Assembly: GCA_034510155.1 (NCBI GenBank) | Contig: CM067376.1 | Span: forward strand, 115,687,493 to 115,751,492 | Direction: 5' to 3' | DNA: 64,000 nt | From: Eucriotettix oculatus | Taxonomy: Eukaryota > Arthropoda > Insecta > Orthoptera > Tetrigidae | Shown: positions 47,265 to 57,701 of the stretch, one piece after another | How the letters are laid out: each line of letters begins with the position of its first letter | Position numbering within the stretch: the first letter of the stretch is position 1 | The notes under the pieces: generated by a model | Seen by the model: the letters and a program-made list of their open reading frames with translations, nothing else | Told to the model about the DNA's origin: nothing | The model's database searches: none | Made by a program: the position numbers and the translations under genes

Positions 47265-47785
47265 TAGCTAACCTCCGCGACTTCGTTGACACCAAAATAG
47301 TTCTTTTAATTTTGCCCTAAAAACGAAACAACAAGTACAGAATTCTGATAAAGTCGAATTCATTGAATAAAATGTAGGGTATCATCTATTTAAGATCGCT
47401 TTAGGACAAATCTTATAACTCGCAGTTGGTTTAGAACGATACGTTTCCAGGCCAATCTACATGCCCCCATTTCAATTCTCTTCCTATGCTATTAAAGGGG
47501 AGTTGCCTCATTCAGAATCACCCTCATGTATCCTGTTACTGGAAAAAAACGAGCTATTCGCAGCAGCACTTCAATGGATTTTCAAACATTTAATAATTAT
47601 CTTCTGAAATCTTCAAAATATCGAAATCAAAAATACACTAAAATTTAAGTACAAATTTCTGTTTCAATCTCTGACGTTTTCATTGCAATCGATTTAGCCA
47701 TTTAGGAGAATAAACAGATCAAGAGTATAGGCTACATTAATTTACTTTGGAGATTTTAACGCACGTATTAAAAAGAAACCACCAC

Positions 47786-47824
<39 letters not shown>

Positions 47825-47943
47825 ATACCGAAATTAAATATGCATGAATATTTAAGTTAACTTGCCTTTTTTTAAAAAAAACCGAATTTTCATTGAAATC
47901 TGTTTCGTCTTTTCGGAACCTATTTGGGACAAACATACGGACA
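47265..47943 (-). mobile_element. Helitron-like element, minus strand, inserted in a LINE
   Basis: On the minus strand the 5' region (about 47943-47880) reads GTATGTTTGTCCCAAATAGG and CAGATTTCAATGAAAATTCG, matching the 5' end of the Helitron at 37358. Internal CTTATAACTCGCAGTTGG (plus, 47414) is the complement of CCAACTGCGAGTTATAAG in that same Helitron. Near the other end, GTAGCTAACCTCCGCGACTT (plus, 47271) resembles the CTRR-proximal end of insect Helitrons. The element contains an AT microsatellite at 47789. No Rep/Helicase frame. Terminal bases are not exactly placed. Confidence 0.65.
47789..47822. repeat. (AT)n microsatellite
   Basis: An uninterrupted AT run of about 34 bp inside the minus-strand Helitron-like element. 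Confidence 0.95.
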
Positions 47944-48250
47944 AAGACTTCAGTTCTATTTATTGGTAAGGACACACTAAACGAAGCAGCTTATAATATA
48001 TTAAATCATGTACTTCGATGGTTTTCTGTGAATGGCCTATCACTTAATTTTAGCAAAAAAAAATTATCCTATCAACAATCAACAATTAAAGAAGATTTCC
48101 ACTGCTTTTTATGATGTAAGCGTTGTATCTAATTATATGGACATACAAACACGAAAATTACTATAGAATGCATATTTTCATTCTGTATTGTCTTATGAAA
48201 TATATTTTGCTGGACTCCTCAGCAAACGAAAAAGTATTGATAATCCAATA
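47940..48250 (+). mobile_element. CR1/Jockey-type LINE, RT fragment (part 2)
   Basis: TKTSVLFIGKDTLNEAAYNI and LRWFSVNGLSLNFSKKK are the post-catalytic RT text. After a frameshift come equivalents of YMDIQTRKLLYNAYFHSVLS and YEIYFAGLLSKRKSI, the standard next block. It ends where family A sequence starts at about 48255. It partly repeats the last 25 bp of part 1, so the two parts overlap. Confidence 0.8.
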
Positions 48251-48254
48251 CAAT

Positions 48255-49215
48255 TAAGCATTTTGAAGAGCACTGGAATAAAATATCGAGAAAGGAGGCT
48301 AATACATAACCTCAACAGAAGACAGGCAGCAGTAAGTAAAATAGAAGACCAAGAAAAGAAAGCCGTAATCAAGAAAGGAGTAAGACAAGGATACAGTCTG
48401 TGGCTCTTGCTGTTTAACAGGCGATGAAGAAAGCTAAAATGGAATATGGAAAAGGAATCATACTGTAAGGAGAATAAATATAAACCTTAAGCTTTGACGA
48501 CGATATTATAGTATTAGGGGAGTCAGAAGAAGACTTGGAAACCATAATAAATGACATGAACGTAGTCTTGGAGAAAGAGTTCAATATGAGGATGAATAGA
48601 GGCAAAACCAAGGTAATGGATTGTAGTATGGGAAACAGTGAAATAACAAAGGGTGTAAAATTGAGAAGGGATATTTTGACGGACGTTAAGGAATTCTGCT
48701 ACATGGGAAGCGTAATAACTAGGGATGGCAGATGTATAATATACACAAAGAGTAGGATAGCACAGGCAAGAAAGGCTTTCGTGAAAAAGAGGGATTTACT
48801 TACAGGTAATACAAGTTGGAATATTAGGAAATCGTTGCTAAAAATGTTCGTATGGAGCGTGGCGTTATATGGGCGCGAAACGTCGGGGATAGGAGCCTTT
48901 GAAATGTGATGCTATCGGAAAATGCTGAACATCAGATGGGTGGATTGAATAACTAACGTAGAAGTTCTAAACAGAATAGGGGAAGAGCGGACAATACAAA
49001 GAAAGTTGACCAGAGAAGGGATAGAGTAATTAGCAGTAGAGCGATGTTTGTGGGGAAGAACAGAATAGGTATGCTTGGGATGTGATACGCTAAGCATATT
49101 AGGAGGGATGTAGATTGTGCTAGTTATAAGGAAATGAAAAGGCTTGCGAAAGATAGGTTATCATAGAGGGTTGCATCATACCAGTCTTAGGACTGAATAC
49201 CACAACAACAATAAT
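48255..49215 (+). mobile_element. LINE family A copy, RT to 3' end
   Basis: It starts at STGIKYRERRLIHNLNRRQA and continues with AVIKKGVRQGYS (consensus GVRQGCS). A broken FADD block sits near 48490. Then MNVVLEKEFNMRMNRGKTKV (48553-48615), FCYMGSVITRDGR, ARKAFVKKRDLL, IRKSLLKMFVWSVALYG, and the tail DVDCASYKEMKRLAKDR. The terminus is GGTTGCATCATACCAGTCTT (49162) plus CCACAACAACAATAA. The 124-codon frame at 48535-48909 is the least damaged stretch of this family in the window. Confidence 0.88.
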
Positions 49216-49249
49216 CCAAAAAATAGTCATTAGAAGGCATGTCAATTGA

Positions 49250-49690
49250 AGAACATCTAGTCTTAGATTCTTCAAACAATTAGGCATTCTCTCATTAATG
49301 CTCTTTGTGATTAACAATAAACATTTATACATTACTAACGCAGATGTGTATATAATTAACACCAGAAATAAAAACACCCTTCATATGGGTTGTAAGAGAC
49401 TAACAATAACACAAAAATCTGTACACTATATGGGAGAACACTGTTCAACAAGCTTACCCCAAACATTAAACAGCTCCGAAATAAACCAAACAAATTTAAA
49501 ATTGAACTAGCCACTTTTTTACTTAGCCATTCTGTAAAGGAATTTGTAAAACTATGTAATTATTTATGTAAAACTAGATATCAGATTATCCTAATAATAT
49601 TGTAATAAATTCATGTATAATTATTTGACTAGTTCCAGAGCCTCCAAGCATTCCACACTTAAGGATCCGCGGAATATGACTATCACGTTA
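49250..49690 (+). mobile_element. Jockey/CR1-type LINE, C-terminus and 3' end
   Basis: The plus strand reads FFKQLGILSLM, then INTRNKNTLHMGCKRLTITQ, then KSVHYMG. After a frameshift come LPQNIKQLRNKPNKFKIEL and LLSHSFYSVKEF-like text (49450-49555). This is the usual end of the group also seen at 31.0-31.4 kb, but a different family. The 3' UTR includes TTATTTGACTAGTTCCAGAG. It begins about 35 bp after the family A tail. Confidence 0.8.
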
Positions 49691-49849
49691 TGTTATATCT
49701 TGATTTATTTATAATATATAATAAAGACCAAACAAATGTAATATCAGTAACTACAAATACATACGATCAGCACTGATTCTTTTTAATAAATGTTCATGAT
49801 GGTCTAGCATAGTCTCCTCAAACTAATGTGTCCTCTATTTGCAGCAATT

Positions 49850-50070
49850 TCAACTTCCTCAGACCCTATAAATATTCAGCTTTCGCCAACTCCATTAACA
49901 GCTAGCTGAGTGCGCGGCGCTGGAAAAGAAAATAATTCCATAACAATGTATTGGCCAATATGCGAATAAAAATCGTCAAAAGCGATGAATCCGACCATAA
50001 TATGGGTTATTTCAGCCTTTTACACCTTTCACGTCCCCTCCCACCTGTGACTATAGTGGTTAACTTCAGT
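49850..50070. promoter_or_regulatory. GC-richer island, candidate regulatory element
   Basis: It includes CTCCATTAACAGCTAGCTGA, GAAAATAATTCCATAACAAT (a Sox-like AACAAT) and GTATTGGCCAATATGCG (a dyad TTGGCCAA). No repeat or frame match. Inferred. Confidence 0.3.
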
Positions 50071-51040
50071 AATTAGCATGAAAAACCCACAAACCTTAAT
50101 ACCCGTAATTCTCAAACATTTATGAATTTTATAAAAACCTATTCCCACTCTCTGCCCACTTTGAACTGATTGAACTGTAAACTCATCAGTACAGTTAATG
50201 TAGGGATTCAATAGTGCAAACTCCGAAGGCATTAAATCGAAACCAACATTGGCCATTTTCGAATAATTTTTGTTTCATCTGCTTCCAACCGGTATTTCTG
50301 AGGGCTGAACTTGATTTGGAATATAAAATATTCCGCTTTATTTACGTGTATGATGAATGTAATAATTAAACTAATCGGCTCCTTTAATCTTGGATACGAC
50401 ATCAATTGAAGTTGTTTTGCATAACGTTTGACTGCAATTGCTCCGCCCGTTTAAATTAGTATGCAGCACATACGTTCAGCCACCAAAATTCATTCATTCA
50501 CCTATTTTTATGTATTATGCAGTAATTTTAATTGCATTATCTGAATTTTCCTTATTATTCAGTTCATCACAATTTTTCATTGATTGCTGTCTTGAAAACC
50601 GAGCCTCCAATCTTGTCCGAAGTTTTCTTTCAATAAAATTGAATATGTAAATAATTGTTCTTAATTTCCTTACAATTCACCTTTCCTTAATAAAATAAAA
50701 AGTGTAATAATATTGATAATGATTTATTTAATTAAATACTCATACTGCAAGTCCATTAACCTAGGATTGATTTAAAATACTATCAAATATTTTAGTTCAA
50801 AATAGTGTTGGTAGTATTCTTTCGTTAGACTGACTTCATGAAAGTCACTGGCAAATAATTTAAATACAAATCTCAATAATAAAAAGGAAGTATGTTTCTA
50901 TACTCTGTATATGAATTGAAACGCGTTAACAAATTGCAGCAAGGATTAGAACACATATCCTTAAAACCCGCAGAGAAACACTGTGTGGGGTGGAAAATCT
51001 TAAATGTGTAAATGTGTACGGAATGTTAGTTAATTAATTT
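50071..51040. other. Unassigned stretch
   Basis: Mixed composition. The 75-codon minus frame (50256-50029) and the 70-codon plus frame (50438-50650) lack motifs. Confidence 0.35.
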
Positions 51041-51180
51041 GGGAATGTGCCAGATGTTGAAGTTCTGCGACGTCACCAAGAATTGAGAGAGGTATTATAT
51101 AAGATATTCTGTCATATCTGTTTCCTATATGGCAACATAATACAAGATGGTGTTTGTAAAAACTTGAATTATACCTTTTT
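51041..51180 (+). mobile_element. Possible LINE scrap
   Basis: NVPDVEVLRRHQELREVLYK resembles the 'TNEEVLRR...' segment that follows the RT domain in RTE-like ORF2 proteins. The text degrades after 20 residues. It directly precedes a SINE. Weak. Confidence 0.35.
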
Positions 51181-51181
51181 T

Positions 51182-51410
51182 CCTCAATGGGTCTACAGCC
51201 CATTGAGGGCCTGGTCATACCGAGTCGACTGCGGACTGCCGTCTTGCATGACACATTCCGAATTTGGAGTGACACGTGGTCAGCGTATCGATCCTCCAAC
51301 AGTCTTAATCCCGGTCTTCTCGACCATGACAACACAAACATCCAAGCTAATGCCCGGGACCTCTGGGTTGTGAGGTAGCAACGCTAGCCACTACACCACC
51401 AGAGGTCGGC
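51182..51410 (-). mobile_element. tRNA-derived SINE, full length
   Basis: The minus strand reads GCCGACCTCTGGTGGTGTAG, then TGGCTAGCG (A-box) and AACCCAGAGGTCCCGGG, where the B-box is truncated. A body follows with GGATGTTTGTGTTGTCATGG and the block CACGTGTCACTCCAAATTCG. The tail contains a hairpin (CCTCAATGGG / CCCATTGAGG). It shares this body with the copy at 63045. pol III-derived, retrotransposed in trans by a LINE. Confidence 0.85.
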
Positions 51411-51424
51411 AACTATACCCATAC

Positions 51425-51740
51425 CAAATATAAAATATAAATGTGAACAGCACAGGACAATTAGTTTAGTATCTCATATAAAATATTAACGAAAATACTA
51501 TATAGGGGAATTTAACGTAAAATGGAATGTGAGTTACGAGAAGATCAATTTGGTTTTAGGAAGAATGTAGGGACAAGAGAAGCAATATTGACTTTGCGTC
51601 TAATTTTAGAAGACAGGACAAGAATAACTGGCCCACGTTCCTGGTATTTGCAGATTTAAAAAAAGCTTTTGAGAATGTGAACTGGAACACACTTAAAAGG
51701 ATTTGGAAGAACACAGTAATAAAATATCGAGAAAGAAGGT
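51425..51740 (+). mobile_element. LINE family A copy, N-terminal RT part (first part)
   Basis: Text equivalent to EQHRTISLVSHI, LREDQFGFRKNVGTREAILT (51534-51595), LVFADLKKAFENVNWNTL (motif A, 51640-51693) and IKYRERR (51719-51738). Only a few substitutions separate it from the 33.8-kb copy. It is interrupted at 51740 and resumes at 52492. Confidence 0.85.
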
Positions 51741-52491
51741 ATAATGAAAATATGGGGATGGATATTAATTAATATTTTATAAATGAGAAGATTTTATAAT
51801 AAAAACTGTAGATCAATTTACTTTAATAAAGCAGAAGATATTTACAATAATAATTACACATTTTAATTGTTCAATATTTGCGCCGGCAGTTATTTTCAAT
51901 AAAAACTATTAGATTTATATTTACAAAAATTGTTAATATTACTTACTTAAGCACTAATAATTTGAAAACTCATCTCTGGGTCGCACATTATGGGCCTTCT
52001 CATAGAATAGATATTTTATTACACATAAATCACTCGAATCTGGAAGCAAATAGAAAATTCTTCCGGGTTCGTCCTCCCCCCAGATCAAAGCTGCCTATCA
52101 CCGCTCTCGCACCATCTGGCCAATTCTCATCTCAAACGCTCTCGACCACCAATCTTTCACCAATATGTGTCTCCACCAATCAATGTCCACAATCTCAACA
52201 TCTCTCCAACAATCTGTTCATTCCATTCTCTACCACCAATCTCCTCCAAAAATGTCTCCGCCTACCTCTTTAAAACCTCGTCCCCACTTCTGCGACACCT
52301 ATCACCAAGGTGGCAGGGATAGATCTCCTCCAATAATATCCCTGGTTATACTTGGGGAAAACACGTCACTCAATTTTGGGAAACTCCCGAGCCGAGACGC
52401 CGAGTCTAGGTTTTATAGCCCAAGTGTCAACCGCTGTCTCCTTTATTTTGATTCCGCCGCCAAAGCCCGAGCAGCTGTATTTGATCGTTAC
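51741..52491. mobile_element. 0.75-kb insertion inside a family A LINE
   Basis: LINE text stops at GAAAGAAGG and resumes at AAAGGCTTATACATAACC. The shared AAGG/AAAGG suggests a 4-5 bp target duplication. The left third is AT-rich. From 52060 the plus strand becomes C-rich (CCACCAATC, CTCCAACAATC words), giving artefactual frames of 131 and 121 codons. A block at 52370-52440 (CTCCCGAGCCGAGACGCCGA, GTTTTATAGCCCAAGTGTC) resembles 61405-61470 in the TIR element. No TIR found here. Class unknown. Confidence 0.55.
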
Positions 52492-53212
52492 AAAGGCTTA
52501 TACATAACCTCTACAGAAGTCAGTCAATAGTAATTAGAATTGAAAATAAAGAAAAGAAAGCCCATAATGTTTAACTAATACATAGAACAGGAAATGAAGC
52601 AAGTTAAACCTAAATATGGAAAAGGAATCACACTGCAAGGAAAATAAATAAAAACCATACGCTTTGCCAATGATATAGCAGTATTAAGGGAGTTAGAAGA
52701 ATACTTGGAAACAATAATAAACGCCATTAACGTTGCCACGGAGAAAGAGTTTAATATGAGGATTAATAGACGGAAAACCAGGGTAATGGAATGCAGTGAA
52801 ATAAAAAAAGGGTGTTAGTTTGGGAAGGGATGTTTTCATGCAAGTTAAGGAACTCTGCTACATGGGAAGCGTAATAATTAGGGATTGCAGAATTATAGTA
52901 GAAATAAAGAGTTGAATAGCACAGGCAAGGGAGGTTTTAGCAAATAAGAAGAATTAACTTACGGTTAATATACCTGTCAATACAAGGAAAAACAAAATGC
53001 AGGCCGTTGACCAAGAGAATGGATAGATTAATAGGCCACGTTTTAAGACACGAGGGTCTTGTATAATTAGCATTAGAGAGAAGTTTTTGGGGCAAAACAA
53101 AATAGAGAGGCCAAGGATGGAATGCGCTAAGAAGATAAGGTAATTATGCTTGCGCAAGGTACGATTTCATCAGACTAAGGACCAAGTTCCACAACACTAA
53201 CAACAAGCATTG
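52492..53212 (+). mobile_element. LINE family A copy, continued to 3' end
   Basis: It continues with LIHNLYRSQS-type text, then IRFANDIAVL (catalytic block FADD changed to FAND, 52660-52690) and MRINRRKTRVME. FMQVKELCYMGSVIIRDCR follows (about 52835-52890). The terminus is ATTTCATCAGACTAAGGACC plus CCACAACACTAACAACAA. The FxDD to FxND change is a loss of one catalytic aspartate. Confidence 0.83.
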
Positions 53213-54329
53213 TTGCTAAATATTAGCACTTTTAAATGATATTTTTTATAAATTTAAGACTGAATAGAATTGTAAACGGTGTGGTATTAATTTACATTAA
53301 AAGCGTTTGTAGTTTTAAATGTTTATTTAAATTTTTACTGAGTGCAATATTGAGGTCATATAAATAAATGGTGATAATAACTGCGATTGATTTATTAAAA
53401 TTATAATTGTATAGAGATTCCATATCTTTGTCGACACTACAATAATTATCATTAACGCGAAATGCCAGTAATCGAAGAATAATATAATATTTTAAGCAGG
53501 TAAAATATTAAAAGTATTGTGGAAATGTGTCTAAATTTATTTCATTTGTCATATAAACTATTCCACATATGATAGTGATTTTACTTACTAATATGTGTAT
53601 GTCCTAGCATTTGCTAATGACATTACATGCAAAAATTCATGATGTAATAACGAACAGTATGTTCATGAAACTGTCATATTAATTTTTTTAAATTGTGACA
53701 AGCGTAATTAAAAATACAATTTTGTACTTCATTATCATACAATAAAATGTAATTTAATTGCTAACTGTATAATTAATTAATGTTGTTTCCTAAAAAATCA
53801 ATAGTCAAAATACAGATAAATTAGTAATAAAATGAATACCACACAACTTTTTTGTTAGTTTTTTCTCTTTCGTCAGGTGATAGATATCAGGTTATATCTG
53901 CAAGAGCGACTCACAGTACAAACCAAGTGGACTGAAATTCCTTTAGAGCAACCAACTGACGACCGATTTTTCCGAATCAATGAAATGTTATACATCATAT
54001 TAATGTTAAAATGTATGTTCGTCGACGCTTAATTAGGTTTTCCTACAGGAGTGGGCACAAACAATCTTATGATATTCAGTACATAAAGAGGCCTTTGGTA
54101 AGTAATTATTGTTTATTGAAATAATTGGTTTTAAACATCTTATTTAACTCGATGCAATATGAATGATAATTACCTCTGAGGTCCGCCACTGTGACACTAT
54201 ATTTTCCAAAACTGCATATTCCCACCATTTATTCGGATAATCTCATTACTCATTTAGTTGTTTACGTATTCCAAACAGTCGATTGAAATAAACTAATTAT
54301 CATAATTATACTTTGCAATAGCACGCGTT
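53213..54329. other. AT-rich stretch, nothing recognised
   Basis: No frame over 60 codons; a richer patch at 53870-53970 is unassigned. Confidence 0.4.
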
Positions 54330-54420
54330 GAAGGCAATGTTGCGGCAGAAAAATACTCCGGCATTAATTATAAATGTTGATTAACTACCAGAATGTAATT
54401 ACAAATCAAATAACAAATCT
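54330..54420. promoter_or_regulatory. Small island with TAAT-type words
   Basis: GGCAATGTTGCGGCAG is followed by CTCCGGCATTAATTATAAAT and GAATGTAATTACAAATC. Short, non-repetitive. Weak regulatory candidate. Confidence 0.22.
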
Positions 54421-55510
54421 GTGTTAAAAAAATTGTCTGTGTAATCCAAAACTACATTTTTCCTTTAATTAATTAAATGGTACTCAAAGGAACTTTTTTT
54501 GCTTCATAGACTATCATCAAGAATTTGAAATAAAAACAATTTTTTAATAGCTAGTTCGTTTGGTACATTACATTTTAAGTATGGGCATATAATTGAGATG
54601 TATTTGACATTGCCGAATCTATAAGTTTCATAAATGACGTATTTAGTTACTTATTGTAAATTGGAAAATGTGGAACTAAAATATGTGTTTTTATCATAAA
54701 ACATGTAATATGCTGAAGTAAAAAGAATATTTTCACAATACGTGAGAATTGAAACAGTTATTACGGACTACACGATTTATAAAGAAAATTTTATATCCAT
54801 TAAATGTAAATAGTTTAAATATGTTGTTTTGACAAAATTTTTTTGAAATTTTCAAAATAACTCGAATCGGAGCCGATATGTTAGCGGCAGTTCTCAAGTT
54901 CCAAGACATTTTTAACGTATCTTAATGAAATATAATATAGGGGTTTTCTGTAAGGGCGGATCGATTTTGAAAGGAAACAAAAAAATCTGTGTGAAGTATT
55001 CTGTTTTTAAAATAAAAGGAGGAATAGCAAATGGATATAAAACTGAGTAACTGTGTAACATGTGTTTACCAGTTTTTTTAAAAAAATAAGAGTAACACAG
55101 TCGTTACACATTCATTGGTTAAATGGCATAAAAGCGCAGTCTAGAACAAACTAAAAGTACTATTACCTGTCAACATCTTTTTAATGAAAGGACCTTTCTC
55201 CGTTTTAAAGCCAATCAGATTGAATTTTCACTGCAAACAGACGTCTTGCGGGATACTATTATACGTAACACGGTTTGTAACGTTTAACATAGTTGAATGT
55301 AACAGTCGCTAATAAGCTTCATTAAAAGAATGAACGTCAAAGAGAAGTTTGAAGGCATTTCCAAGTTATCAGAGCTTAATTTACAGATACTGCAGAGAAC
55401 TGCGTCTTCAATGTTTAAAAATCTTGAAAGCGTAAATAAAGTATGTTTCAAAACGTATAATTGGTTGAATTAGATGAAAGTAAGTGCTAAAAACAGGCTT
55501 CTCAAGGAGA
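54421..55510. other. AT-rich stretch, nothing recognised
   Basis: No coding or TE signature. AAAGCCAATCAGATTG near 55208 is a CCAAT-type word of uncertain meaning. Confidence 0.4.
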
Positions 55511-55845
55511 GTATAAGTTTTAAAAAAGTTACATAATTAATTACAAATAATCTTTGAATAAAAACTAAAATAAACAGAAGATAGTCTCAAAACATTGGAA
55601 ACAATAAACGCATACTAGAGAGCACAAACACATGTCTGCGTTTTATCAGTGTGTTTGTGATCTCTAGTGTGCGTGTAGACTATATATTTTTATTTTAGTT
55701 ATTTATTTAAAGATTATTTGTATTTATTTATGTTACTTCATTTTTGTTCTTATAATTATTTGGTTACTTGATGTAATGTATAACGTATCCTATTTCCTCA
55801 GCTGAAGACTAAGGGAAACAACAATAAATCTAATTGAATACTCTG
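55511..55845. mobile_element. LINE 3' UTR as an inverted duplication
   Basis: The right arm (55651-55845, plus) is the 3' UTR family of 30.66 and 45.96 kb. It includes GTATCCTATTTCCTCA and a tail with AACAACAATAAATCTA. The left arm (55511-55631) is the reverse complement of about the first 120 bp of that UTR segment. The inner 24 bp (55608-55631 against 55651-55674) differ at two positions. The spacer is 19 bp. It would fold into a long hairpin. It may have arisen by twin-priming-type inversion or by two insertions. Confidence 0.78.
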
Positions 55846-56039
55846 ATTACCAAATTAATATTTATTGTTGAATTCAATATATTTCAATTTTTTGAACAGT
55901 CACGGACGATAATAGACGGTATGATCAGTATATGTAGTATTTAAGGAAATTCACTTATTTGTCGTTCAAACATAATTGAATGACTGGACTTGATTTTTGA
56001 AATGAAATTATTTTAAATAAATAAAAAACGGAGAGATTG

Positions 56040-56170
56040 TGTATTTGTGCCTTCAGCTTTCATCTCCCCGCGGCATTCATTTTATCGCACCTCCCTCGAC
56101 CGCAAAAATATAACAATACGCATTGTAAATAAGCATATTAATCCAAATGGAAAAGCCCGTGTTACCTTGC
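56040..56170. promoter_or_regulatory. GC-richer island, candidate regulatory element
   Basis: CCCCGCGGCATTCATTTTAT followed by CGCACCTCCC gives a TTTTATCGC word like those at 8821 and 27223. TAAGCATATTAATCCAAATG contains TAATCC. Inferred enhancer piece. Confidence 0.3.
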
Positions 56171-56399
56171 ATAGTTAAATAATTGCAGTTCCTTGATATG
56201 AATAAAATTAATTTATGTATCTAACAGCTTTGAAAAAAGTCCACAGAAGTATGTAAATATATAATTGATTCTTTATAAATATTTGAAGTTAAAAATCGTC
56301 CATTATATTTGATAATAAAATAACACAATATATTATGCATGCGGATAATAGATGACTAAATTTCATATTTTATAAATAAGGAAGATTACTACAGACAAA
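56171..56399. other. AT-rich spacer
   Basis: Nothing supported. Confidence 0.4.
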
Positions 56400-56720
56400 A
56401 TGTGTACAAAAAGCAAGGAAAATAGGAGACCCAGCAAGGCTCCTGCTAGGATTGAGGAAAGAGATTGGGGAAAGAAAAACTCATCTCCGATTATAGCCCT
56501 GCAAGGTAATGAGCACAATGAGCAGATCATCCTGGAGCTAATGTGGCAACAAGGCGTATTGGTCTCATTACCAGAGTCATTAAGACCTGCTCGTTCAGGG
56601 CGTCGGGACTAACGACTCGCTGGGACAACGGCGCTCTCTGCACGACAAAGCCGGTACAGTCCGCGCGCGCTACGACCACAAAGCTTCGTCTTTCTCTTAT
56701 ACACACATCCATTATGTTTC
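56400..56720. promoter_or_regulatory. GC-richer island with a donor-like site
   Basis: It begins purine-rich and then holds CTAATGTGGCAACAAGGCG and a CpG-rich segment (56585-56690). CTGCAAG/GTAATGAG at about 56504 is donor-like, and a 70-codon frame (56400-56612) is open across it. No paired acceptor with a good pyrimidine tract. More likely regulatory than coding, but unresolved. Confidence 0.3.
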
Positions 56721-57159
56721 GTAATAACTCCAACATACTTTACTGCTGGACCCATGATACCTAATATTATTATAAAATTTAGGTGATTAATAATTAACAG
56801 GCATTCTGGTCTTGCATATTCTCAAGAAAGTATTTAATTTTATGTTCGTTCACGATCAAATTTCTAATAATTAAGGCATCAACGATTGAATTGAAACAAC
56901 AATGTTTGTAATTAAATTACAAAATAGTAAGTTTCAATCTTGATGTTGTGAAGTTATTATGAAATGTAACCATGCTTAATTAATTATAATGGGACGTAAT
57001 ATTTTTACACCATAATAATTTGTTATTTGAACATTAGATTTTTATCTCAAATACATTGGGTTATTTCTATCTCACCTCACTCCATGCGTCAGTGAGTAAA
57101 TGCATGTTTTAATTGACTTTTGCACTAAATTATTTTATTTAAACGATTCGTCTATCTAC
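56721..57159. other. AT-rich stretch, nothing recognised
   Basis: Nothing supported. Confidence 0.4.
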
Positions 57160-57160
57160 G

Positions 57161-57321
57161 TCTTCTTCTTCTACAGCCCATTGACGGCCTGGGCCTACCG
57201 GGGCAACTGCGGACTGTTATCTGTCTTCGCAACCATGTCGACACAAACATCCATGCCCCAGGATTCGAACCCGGGACCCCAGGATTGTGAGGCGGCAATG
57301 CTACACCACAGGAGATCGGCC
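57161..57321 (-). mobile_element. tRNA-derived SINE, full length, short subfamily
   Basis: The minus strand reads GGCCGATCTCCTGTGGTGTA, then ATCCTGGGGTCCCGGGTTCG and a perfect B-box GGTTCGAATCC, then GGATGTTTGTGTCGACATGG and a tail ending in (AGA)n. It lacks the roughly 60-bp TTGGAGTGACACGTGGT block of the 51.2- and 63.0-kb copies. The intact B-box suggests a comparatively young copy. Confidence 0.9.
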
Positions 57322-57325
57322 GTCT

Positions 57326-57701
57326 ATGTACGTCACAAAATTATATTTTCGTTGCTTAGTGTAATAAAATGAAATAAAGTAATATTTATGCCAGTTTAAA
57401 ACTATAATTTTGAATGTAATGCGTTATATTAACTACAAGAAAACTGATATGTCGGTTCCCATTTATCCCTAAAATATTTTAGTTTAACTACTCTCCTTCA
57501 CACAAATCGAAAATGAAATGTTTTAAATCGAGAAAAGAGTATATTTTCTGTCTGTATGTTGCAATCTCAGCTTCCGACGTTAATTCTCAGTGTTGCGTCG
57601 GAGAGGTGTTGTTACGCTCTGTCCTCAGGGAAACAGAAATTTTAAGTCGAAAATACCTAAGAGAAGTACCGTAAGGGAAAAATAGAGAAAGTGGAATATC
57701 C
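57326..57701. other. Unassigned stretch with a small stem-loop
   Basis: TCCGACG (57572) and CGTCGGA (57595) can pair around a 16-base loop. Otherwise nothing recognised. Confidence 0.3.

Noticed and set aside
48535..48909. Functional LINE protein at 48.5-48.9 kb
   Set aside because: Only the part after the RT catalytic block is open. The block itself is broken upstream and the copy is 5'-truncated.
51878..52530. 131- and 121-codon frames as a serine/proline-rich protein
   Set aside because: They are translations of a C-rich insertion inside a LINE, overlap in different frames and run across the insertion boundary.
57161..57321. True tRNA gene because of a perfect B-box
   Set aside because: No cloverleaf acceptor stem, and a long non-tRNA body with an (AGA)n tail repeats at other positions, so it is a SINE.
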